Source: an uncultured Candidatus Nemicrothrix sp. (GTDB lineage: Bacteria > Actinomycetota > Acidimicrobiia > Acidimicrobiales > Acidimicrobilacustridaceae). Taken from it: a stretch of 9,808 nt of DNA. Under the pieces are notes generated by a model, which was not told the origin of the DNA, did no database searches, and saw only the letters and a program-made list of their open reading frames with translations. This document shows positions 1 to 5,017 of this stretch, one piece after another; within the stretch, counting starts at the first letter, position 1; each line of letters opens with the position of its first letter. The stretch spans positions 1-9,808 of the forward strand of contig CAIKHC010000060.1 of assembly GCA_903827085.1 (NCBI GenBank). Direction: 5' to 3'. The position numbers and the translations under genes are program-made.

Positions 1-28
1 ATGGCCGCGAACAGTAGGTCGAAAACGA

Positions 29-57
29 CCGAAGCCGACCCTTTGGGTCGGCTTCGG
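29..57 (+). terminator. Perfect 13-bp hairpin, probable terminator of a gene left of the window
   Basis: CCGAAGCCGACCC (29-41), loop TTT (42-44), and the exact reverse complement (45-57) form a 13-bp GC-rich stem. A smaller hairpin, GGTCG-AAAA-CGACC (17-30), abuts it. There is no T-tract after it on the plus strand; on the minus strand it is followed by TCGTTTTCG. The only gene to its right runs away from it, so it most likely ends a plus-strand gene lying left of the window. One reading frame has a TAG at 15-17 that could be that gene's stop. The stem is seen directly; termination is inferred, and GC-rich U-poor terminators are common in actinobacteria. Confidence 0.5.
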
Positions 58-124
58 AGCGAGGTGGAAACCGGGGGGACAGTCTCGACACCTTCTACGA
101 ACTCTGCAGAGGGGGATCCGCTTC

Positions 125-256
125 ATGAGTTCGAGGCTTGCTTTCGCAAGTATGGCCCTATGTTACCCATCGGTCCAACTGTTTATGGTGATCTATGCCA
201 TCATTATTTGTGATGGACCTCCGCCAGCTCGCCACCCTCCTCGCTGTTGTCGATAA
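125..256 (+). CDS. Possible 43-residue small ORF overlapping the LysR start (doubtful)
   Basis: An ATG at 125 is preceded by AGGGGG (110-115) with 9-nt spacing, a better Shine-Dalgarno than the LysR gene itself has. The frame runs 43 codons to TAA at 254-256, crossing the LysR start at 213 in another frame. Residues 10-29 are mostly hydrophobic (ending VIYAIIIC) and could span a membrane; the tail is Pro/Arg/Cys-rich and reads like an out-of-frame shadow of LysR. If translated it might act as a leader that modulates LysR initiation. I do not recognise it, and a chance ORF is the more likely explanation. Confidence 0.18.
   Translation: MSSRLAFASMALCYPSVQLFMVIYAIIICDGPPPARHPPRCCR
184..189 (+). 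promoter_or_regulatory. Weak candidate -10 box for the LysR gene
   Basis: TATGGT fits TAnnnT and lies 5 nt before the in-frame ATG at 195, close to leaderless geometry. No clear -35 element is seen. If this is the promoter, translation could start at 195 and add MPSLFV to the LysR protein. An alternative pair is TTGCTT (138-143) and TATGTT (159-164), but its 15-nt spacer is short. The true start site is undecided. Confidence 0.22.
198..216 (+). promoter_or_regulatory. Possible LysR autoregulatory operator (T-N11-A dyad)
   Basis: CCATCA (198-203) and TGATGG (211-216) form a perfect 6-bp inverted repeat with a 7-base centre, containing T201-N11-A213, the classical LysR-box pattern. A further ATGG half-site is at 185-188. 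The dyad covers the LysR start codon, where binding would be expected to repress. The dyad is seen; its function is inferred from family knowledge, and T-N11-A is common by chance. Confidence 0.3.
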
Positions 257-1145
257 CGGCGGGTTTACGGCGGCCTCACGATCGCTCCATACGGTGCAAT
301 CCAACGTTTCGGCCCATATCTCTCGGCTCGAGAAGGAACTCGGGGCAACGCTCATCGACCGAGCCACAGGGCTCCCCACGGCCGAGGGCCAGGTCGTGGT
401 CGAACGAGCTCGCCGCATTCAGACCGAACTCTCGGCCCTCACTGCCGATGTCCACTCGGTGAGATCCGAAATCAGCGGCACGGCCCGCATTGGGATCATC
501 GGCACGACGGCTCGGTGGCTGGCTCCGGCTTTGATCGACGTCATGTCGCTCCAGCATCCACTCGTGCGGATCGAGGTTCACGACGCCACCACGGCATCGC
601 TTCTGCTCAAACTCAATTCCGGCGCTGTGGACTTGGCCGTCCTGACAACCCCCACGAACGACCCAGAGGTTGTGGCCACAGCATTGTTCACCGAAGACCG
701 CATCCTGGCTACGCCAGCAGGGCATTCACTGTTCGGGAAAAATCGCATCACACTCGCCGACCTCGACGGTATTGAACTCATTGTCGAACCGCCCAGCCGC
801 CCATTCCGCGAACAGCTCGACGCCCTGTTCGCAGAACGTGACTACACACTGAAGGTCAAGGCCGAGGTCGATGGCACCCGCCTCATGGCCTCGCTCGCCT
901 TCGAAGGGTTTGGCGCCGCGATTCTTCCGGCCAGTGCCGTGTCGGCCCGTTCTGACCTCGGATGGCATACCGCTCCCGTCGAAGGGCTACCCGGCCGGGC
1001 CGTCGGGCTCGCGACCCGCCGGCAGGCGTTACTCTCAGCACCAGCACGAGCACTTGCCGATGTCCTCCGAGATGTCGTGAGTTCCCGGGGTGAACGCCAG
1101 CCCGGCATTCACCCAGCTTCGCCTCAGCACCTTTCCCCCGATTGA
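213..1145 (+). CDS. LysR family transcriptional regulator
   Basis: A 310-residue DNA-binding regulator, normal length for the family. Residues 1-60 form the winged helix-turn-helix: MDLRQLATLLAVVDNGGFT, then AASRSLHTVQSNVSAHISRLE as helix-turn-recognition helix, then ELGATLIDR. About 61-88 is the linker helix. Residues 91-294 are a LysR substrate-binding domain, beginning ARIGIIGTTARWLAPALI and including GFGAAILPASAV near 233-243. The ATG at 213 is chosen because family members typically begin MDLRQL; ATG at 195 would add six residues, and neither has a Shine-Dalgarno. The stop TGA (1143-1145) overlaps the next gene's ATG by one base, so regulator and carboxyltransferase are probably co-transcribed and coupled. 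LysR regulators are more often divergent from their targets. The effector is unknown; an acyl-CoA or organic acid is a guess from context. Confidence 0.93.
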   Translation: MDLRQLATLLAVVDNGGFTAASRSLHTVQSNVSAHISRLEKELGATLIDRATGLPTAEGQVVVERARRIQTELSALTADVHSVRSEISGTARIGIIGTTARWLAPALIDVMSLQHPLVRIEVHDATTASLLLKLNSGAVDLAVLTTPTNDPEVVATALFTEDRILATPAGHSLFGKNRITLADLDGIELIVEPPSRPFREQLDALFAERDYTLKVKAEVDGTRLMASLAFEGFGAAILPASAVSARSDLGWHTAPVEGLPGRAVGLATRRQALLSAPARALADVLRDVVSSRGERQPGIHPASPQHLSPD

Positions 1146-2566
1146 TGACTCCTCCTTCCGCCTCCAACCCCAAAGGCGGAAGGTTCGCGTCCAACACCGG
1201 CCGCGCGGTGCAGTTGCGGGCCAAGGTCCCCGGCGTCGTTCACGCCGACATCGACATTCTCGACACGATGAGCGGTCCACGCCGCATTGTGCGCGTGCGC
1301 ATCGGCGGCGACGCGAACGAGGACGGAAAAGGTGGCGCACTCTCTCCACGCGACGGCGAAAGCATCGCCAACGCAGCGCATGTCGCACTTGCCGAACGGC
1401 TTCCCGTTGTCGTTGAACTTTCCTCGACTGGCGCCGACATCAGCGAAGGACTCGCAGCGCTGCACGGTTGGGGCCAAGCCGCCAAAGCCCTCAGTTCATG
1501 TTCGGGAATTGTTCCCACGGTGATAGCGGTTTCTGGTCCTGCGGTGTCGGGGCCTGCGCTTCTTCTTGGTTTGGCCGATCACGTCGTCATGACCGAAGAC
1601 GCCTACGCATTCGTAAGTGGCCCACACATGGTCCGCCAATTCACCGGCGTTCCTATCGACAAGATGGATCTCGGCGGAGCCAGCGCCCACAGTCGCAACA
1701 CCGGCGTTGCATCTGCGGTCGTGGCTGACGCCGATGCCGCGATGGAATGGGTGACAAACCTCTTCGATTACTTGCCCGGCCACAACGACGAACTCTCACC
1801 ACGACTCTCGAGTGACGATCCGGTGGATCGGCTGACGCCAGAAGCCGGTGAAATCATTCCCGCAACTCCCACGGGCTCCTACGACGTTCGCACCGTGATC
1901 CGAGCGATCGCCGATGACGGCGAACTGTTTGAGCTGCGCGCGGCATGGGCCGCCAATCTCGTGACCGCTTTCGCGTCAATCGCCGGTCGACCAGTCGGGT
2001 TCGTCGCAAACCAACCCTGCGCGCTCGCCGGAACGCTTGACATTCCTGCATCACAAAAGGGCGCTCGTTTCGTTGCCTTCTGCGATGCGTTCAACATCCC
2101 ACTCATCACGCTCGTCGATACACCCGGCTTCTACCCGGGCAAAGATCTCGAATGGCGCGGAATGATTCGCCATGGCGCGCAAATGGCCTTCGCCTACGCC
2201 CGAGCCACCGTTCCTCGCATCAATGTCACCTTGCGCAAGAGCTACGGCGGTGCCTACATCGTGATGGACTCCAAGCAAATGGGCAACGACCTCGCGCTGG
2301 CCTGGCCGTCAGCCGAAATTGCAGTGATGGGCGCCAAGGGCGCGGTGGAGATCCTCAATCGCGGCATTGCCGATGACGATCGTCAGGCCCTCGAAGATGC
2401 CTACGAGGAACGACTCCTCAACCCTTACATCGCAGCCGATCGCGGATTTATCGACGCGGTGATTGACCCGGCCGAGACCCGCGCCCATGTCGCCGCTGCC
2501 CTCGTTGCGCTCGAGGACAAACGTGAGCGGATCCAACCCCGCTCACACGACAACACCCCCCTCTAG
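1145..2566 (+). CDS. Acyl-CoA carboxylase beta subunit (carboxyltransferase; propionyl-/acetyl-CoA type)
   Basis: Carboxyltransferase of the biotin-dependent acyl-CoA carboxylase family: it moves the carboxyl group from carboxybiotin to acetyl-, propionyl- or a related acyl-CoA in the cytoplasm. The C-terminal crotonase-fold half (from about residue 245) is typical: YDVRTVIRAIADDGE, ANQPCALAGTLDI, DTPGFYPG (325-332), IRHGA (to 345) and KSYGGAY (to 371), the last two forming the biotin-side pocket. The tail KRERIQPRSHDNTPL matches the usual end of these proteins. The N-terminal half is divergent: the usual DSGGARIQEG reads SSTGADISEG (93-102), GPCAGGA reads GPAVSGPA, and the usual N-terminal arm with GKLTARER is absent. 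At 473 residues it is about 40-50 shorter than most PccB proteins. The ATG at 1145 overlaps the LysR stop (TGATG) without a Shine-Dalgarno, implying coupling; TTG at 1142 is a poorer option. No biotin carboxylase or biotin carrier gene is in the window. Substrate is unproven. Confidence 0.92.
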   Translation: MTPPSASNPKGGRFASNTGRAVQLRAKVPGVVHADIDILDTMSGPRRIVRVRIGGDANEDGKGGALSPRDGESIANAAHVALAERLPVVVELSSTGADISEGLAALHGWGQAAKALSSCSGIVPTVIAVSGPAVSGPALLLGLADHVVMTEDAYAFVSGPHMVRQFTGVPIDKMDLGGASAHSRNTGVASAVVADADAAMEWVTNLFDYLPGHNDELSPRLSSDDPVDRLTPEAGEIIPATPTGSYDVRTVIRAIADDGELFELRAAWAANLVTAFASIAGRPVGFVANQPCALAGTLDIPASQKGARFVAFCDAFNIPLITLVDTPGFYPGKDLEWRGMIRHGAQMAFAYARATVPRINVTLRKSYGGAYIVMDSKQMGNDLALAWPSAEIAVMGAKGAVEILNRGIADDDRQALEDAYEERLLNPYIAADRGFIDAVIDPAETRAHVAAALVALEDKRERIQPRSHDNTPL

Positions 2567-2652
2567 CCACACGGGTCAGATTCCCCGTCGGTCGTCGGGT
2601 GTTGTTTACGAATCGTTCATACCCGACCGAACGGGCGCCTCGCCGGGGCCAC
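2567..2652. repeat. Inverted repeats between carboxyltransferase and citrate synthase
   Basis: ACGGG (2571-2575) pairs with CCCGT (2584-2588) just after the carboxyltransferase stop, a weak possible terminator with no T-run. GTCGGGT (2594-2600) pairs with ACCCGAC (2621-2627) around a 20-base loop; with a 3-base bulge the pairing extends to TCGGTCG / CGACCGA. The loop contains the small dyad ACGA-A-TCGT. The pair lies just upstream of the presumed -35 region of the citrate synthase promoter, so it may be an operator or a terminator. The repeats are seen; their roles are inferred. Confidence 0.35.
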
Positions 2653-2658
2653 TAGGCT
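2653..2658 (+). promoter_or_regulatory. Probable -10 box of citrate synthase
   Basis: TAGGCT fits the actinobacterial TAnnnT -10 consensus and is identical to the box in front of the minus-strand quinone oxidoreductase gene (5007-5002). Transcription would start near 2665 and give a leader of about 40 nt carrying a Shine-Dalgarno. No good -35 hexamer is seen 16-18 bases upstream. Inferred from sequence only. Confidence 0.4.
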
Positions 2659-2692
2659 GCACCTGCAGGGGATCCCAACGACAACGATGTAC

Positions 2693-2697
2693 AGGAG
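2693..2697 (+). promoter_or_regulatory. RBS that fixes the citrate synthase GTG start
   Basis: AGGAG lies 8 nt before GTG at 2706. It is the strongest Shine-Dalgarno on the plus strand of this window and decides the start against the open frame that extends back to 2463, inside the carboxyltransferase gene. Confidence 0.8.
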
Positions 2698-2705
2698 TTC
2701 GACGA

Positions 2706-3974
2706 GTGGCCGAGAGTGTGACCATCACCGATAACCGCACCGGAGAGTCGGTCGAAGTTCCGATCGTCAACGGTGGCGTCGATTCCGCAGCATGGTCGAA
2801 GCTCATGCCGGGCACCTGGTTCTACGACCCCTCCTTCTCCACCACTGCTGCAGCCGAGAGTTCCATCACCGAACTCGATGGTGGCGCAGGCATCCTTCGC
2901 TACCGCGGGTACCCCATCGAGCAGTTGGCCGAACAGTCGACCTACCTCGAAGTTGCCTATTTGCTCCTCAACGGCGAACTCCCCACCGAAACGCAAATGG
3001 CCGACTGGTCCCACGAGATCACGTACCACACGTTCATTCACGAAAACGTGCGCAAGCGCTTCATGGAGGGCTTCCACCACGACGCTCACCCCATGGGCAT
3101 CCTTGTTTCTACCCTCGCTGCGCTTTCCACCTTCTACCCCGACGCGAAGAACATCTTCGACCTCGAAAGTCGTCAGAAGCAGATCATTCGCCTGATCGCC
3201 AAGATGCCGACCATCGCTGCTGGCGCACACCGCCACAGTGTCGGTATGCCGTTCGTCTACCCAGACAACAGCCTCGACTTCACCTCGAACTTCCTTTCGA
3301 TGATGTGGCGAGTCGCCGAGCCGAACTACGAACCCAACCCGGTTCTGGCCAAGGCCCTCGACGTCCTTTTCATCCTGCATGCCGACCACGAGCAGAACTG
3401 CTCCACCACGGCCATGCGCGTTGTTGGCTCCTCACACGCCGATCCGTATTCATCAGCTGCCGCTGCCGCTGCGGCGCTTTACGGCCCTCGCCATGGTGGC
3501 GCCAACGAAGCCGTGCTTCGCATGCTCAATACCATTGGCACCCTTGACAACGTCGACGACTACGTCAAAGACGTTCGCGAAGGCAAGATGGTCCTGCAGG
3601 GCTTTGGCCACCGCGTGTACAAGAACTACGACCCGCGGGCCAAGATCATCAAGAAGATCGCCTACGACGTGTTCAAGGTCACCGGCAAGAACGAACTTCT
3701 CGACATTGCTCTCAAGCTTGAAGAAACCGCCCTCGCCGACGACTACTTCGTGAGCCGCAAGCTCTACCCGAACGTCGACTTCTACTCGGGCCTCATCTAC
3801 CAGGCCATGGGATTCCCGATCGAGATGTACACCGTGCTCTTCGCCATCCCGCGTATGGCCGGTTGGCTTGCACACTGGAGCGAAATGCTCGATCAGAACT
3901 CACGTATCGCTCGCCCCCGTCAGCTCTACACAGGCTCCGGCGTCCGCGACTACGTGCCGATCAACCAGCGTTAA
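2706..3974 (+). CDS. gltA: Citrate synthase, type II
   Basis: Condenses acetyl-CoA and oxaloacetate to citrate, the entry step of the TCA cycle, in the cytoplasm. The 422-residue protein has the usual length and full active-site set: HADHEQNCSTTAMR with H225 and H228, GPRHGGANEAV with catalytic H263, GFGHRVYKNYDPRA with H302, and NVDFYSG with catalytic D358, equivalent to H226, H229, H264, H305 and D362 of the E. coli enzyme. The N-terminal domain carries ITELDGGAGILRYRGYPIEQLA, as in bacterial type II enzymes. It starts at GTG 2706 (MAESVTITDN) because AGGAG sits 8 nt upstream. A run of seven alanines precedes LYGPRHGG; the Arg in GPRHGG is a minor departure from the common Leu or Ala. It appears to have its own promoter (TAGGCT at 2653) and faces a convergent quinone oxidoreductase 28 bp away. 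Allosteric behaviour cannot be judged here. Confidence 0.96.
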   Translation: MAESVTITDNRTGESVEVPIVNGGVDSAAWSKLMPGTWFYDPSFSTTAAAESSITELDGGAGILRYRGYPIEQLAEQSTYLEVAYLLLNGELPTETQMADWSHEITYHTFIHENVRKRFMEGFHHDAHPMGILVSTLAALSTFYPDAKNIFDLESRQKQIIRLIAKMPTIAAGAHRHSVGMPFVYPDNSLDFTSNFLSMMWRVAEPNYEPNPVLAKALDVLFILHADHEQNCSTTAMRVVGSSHADPYSSAAAAAAALYGPRHGGANEAVLRMLNTIGTLDNVDDYVKDVREGKMVLQGFGHRVYKNYDPRAKIIKKIAYDVFKVTGKNELLDIALKLEETALADDYFVSRKLYPNVDFYSGLIYQAMGFPIEMYTVLFAIPRMAGWLAHWSEMLDQNSRIARPRQLYTGSGVRDYVPINQR

Positions 3975-3998
3975 TCATCCAGCACTGAGTCTCAACTT

Positions 3999-4017
3999 CT
4001 GATCAAACGTCGATCAG
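3999..4017. terminator. Weak hairpin at the gltA / quinone oxidoreductase junction
   Basis: CTGATC (3999-4004), loop AAACGTC, GATCAG (4012-4017) form a 6-bp stem overlapping the stop codon of the minus-strand gene. The two convergent genes are only 28 bp apart and this is the only symmetrical element there. It lacks a T-run and is weak, so termination is speculative. Confidence 0.22.
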
Positions 4018-4995
4018 GATCTTGCCAACATTTGCGTTGGTTTCCATGTACGCGTGCGCATCGGCAATTGCCGCCAGCGAATAGCGCGAATCAATCACTG
4101 GCTTCACAATGCCAGCATCGAACAGCGGCAGGATCTCGGCCGCGAATCGCTGCGTGATTGCAATCTTTTCAGCGAGGGGACGCGCTCGTAGCACCGTGCC
4201 GATGAGGCTGGCACGTTTGGGCAACATCATTCCGATATTCACCTCGGTACGCCCGGCGCCCATGGTCCCGACCTGCACAATGCGACCGCCCACGCGCACC
4301 GCAGCAATGTTCTTGTTGACGTAATCGCCGCCGATGACATCAAGCACAACATCGACGCCCGCACCATCCGTGAATGATGCGCATTCAGCAACGAAGTCCT
4401 GCGTCGCGTAATCGACTGCGAGATCCGCACCGAGCTCGCGGCATGCAGCAAGTTTTCCGGCCGAGGCGGTAACGATCACCCGCGCACCGATCGCCTTGCA
4501 GATTTGAATCGCTGCAGTACCCACGCCAGAAGCGCCCGCATGAACGAGTGCCGTTCGGCCAGCGGTGAGTCCACCCTGCACAACGAGCGCATCGAACGCC
4601 GTGATCCACACCTCAGGAATTGCCGCAGCATCTTCGACCGAAACCGTGGTCGGAATGCGCATGAGTTGGTGTTCGTGGATCACAAGTTGTTCGGCGTAGG
4701 AACCTCCACCGACGATTCCCATCACCTCGTCGCCAACAGCCCACGACGTGACTCGTTCACCGAGTGCGGTGACTCGACCAGAGAACTCCATGCCGGGAAT
4801 TTCGGGCGCTGGCGGGGTGAACCCGGCCAAGGGCGGGCTGGGATACAACCCGCGGCGCTGCAAGAGGTCAGCACGATTGAGTGCTGTCGCCACGATGTCG
4901 ATGAGCACTTCCTCGGGACCAGGAACGGGATCGACCACGTCGATCAACTGCAAGACATCGAGTTCGCCATAGCCATTTAGAACGACAGCTTTCAT
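4003..4995 (-). CDS. NAD(P)H:quinone oxidoreductase, PIG3 family (zinc-independent MDR)
   Basis: A 330-residue medium-chain dehydrogenase/reductase of the quinone oxidoreductase type, reducing quinones or similar carbonyl/enone compounds with NAD(P)H in the cytoplasm. The GroES-like N-terminal domain contains LNRADLLQRRGLYPSPP (39-55) and IPGMEFSGRV, the hallmark of the PIG3/TP53I3 branch; the zinc ligands of alcohol dehydrogenases are absent. The Rossmann domain carries AGASGVGTAAIQ (153-164) for cofactor binding, followed by GARVIVTASAGKLAACRELGAD. The end, ANVGKILIDV, is typical for the family. The ATG at 4995 has no Shine-Dalgarno, but a TAGGCT box ends exactly 6 nt before it, suggesting a leaderless mRNA. 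It is divergent from the molybdenum enzyme (22 bp) and convergent with gltA. Physiological substrate unknown. Confidence 0.93.
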   Translation of the reverse strand: MKAVVLNGYGELDVLQLIDVVDPVPGPEEVLIDIVATALNRADLLQRRGLYPSPPLAGFTPPAPEIPGMEFSGRVTALGERVTSWAVGDEVMGIVGGGSYAEQLVIHEHQLMRIPTTVSVEDAAAIPEVWITAFDALVVQGGLTAGRTALVHAGASGVGTAAIQICKAIGARVIVTASAGKLAACRELGADLAVDYATQDFVAECASFTDGAGVDVVLDVIGGDYVNKNIAAVRVGGRIVQVGTMGAGRTEVNIGMMLPKRASLIGTVLRARPLAEKIAITQRFAAEILPLFDAGIVKPVIDSRYSLAAIADAHAYMETNANVGKILIDV

Positions 4996-5001
4996 CGCCG
5001 C

Positions 5002-5007
5002 AGCCTA
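5002..5007 (-). promoter_or_regulatory. -10 box for a leaderless quinone oxidoreductase transcript
   Basis: On the minus strand TAGGCT is followed by GCGGCG and then the start ATG at 4995. A -10 hexamer ending 6 nt before the ATG places transcription start on the A of the ATG. A -35 element would lie inside the opposite gene; none is convincing. Geometry is seen directly; promoter function is inferred from known actinobacterial leaderless promoters. Confidence 0.5.
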
Positions 5008-5011
5008 CGCT
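5006..5011 (+). promoter_or_regulatory. -10 box for a leaderless molybdoenzyme transcript
   Basis: TACGCT is followed by CGTGTC and ATG at 5018, the same TAnnnT-N6-ATG geometry as the opposite gene. It shares the two bases T5006-A5007 with the minus-strand box. A partial -35, ACGACA (4982-4987), lies 18 bases upstream, inside the quinone oxidoreductase coding sequence. The palindrome GTCATGAC (5015-5022) covers the start codon. Confidence 0.5.
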
Positions 5012-5017
5012 CGTGTC

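Noticed and set aside
102..111. Palindrome CTCTGCAGAG as an operator
   Set aside because: It is short, isolated and contains a common PstI site; nothing links it to a regulator.
58..212. Riboswitch or structured leader upstream of LysR
   Set aside because: None of the conserved cores I know (cobalamin, TPP, SAM, ydaO, glycine) is present; only small dyads are seen.
1..213. Open frame of 70 codons ending on the LysR ATG
   Set aside because: It reads straight through the perfect hairpin at 29-57, has no RBS in the window and no recognisable sequence. The TGATG junction is noted but is not enough.
1142..1144. TTG as start of the carboxyltransferase
   Set aside because: ATG immediately follows at 1145 and gives the classic one-base stop/start overlap.
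2463..2705. N-terminal extension of the citrate synthase frame back to 2463
   Set aside because: It lies inside the carboxyltransferase 3' end, its Pro/Arg/Ser-rich sequence resembles no citrate synthase, and AGGAG 8 nt before GTG 2706 gives the family's normal length.
2652..3389. 245-codon open frame on the minus strand
   Set aside because: It is antisense to citrate synthase and explained by strong third-position GC bias; the plus-strand product has all catalytic residues.
3449..3478. GCT/GCC-rich run in gltA as a sequence repeat
   Set aside because: It simply encodes Ser-Ser and seven Ala in a helix that is Ala-rich in other citrate synthases.
2792..3547. 251-codon plus-strand frame inside citrate synthase
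   Set aside because: It is an out-of-frame shadow, rich in Arg, His and Pro, with no family resemblance.
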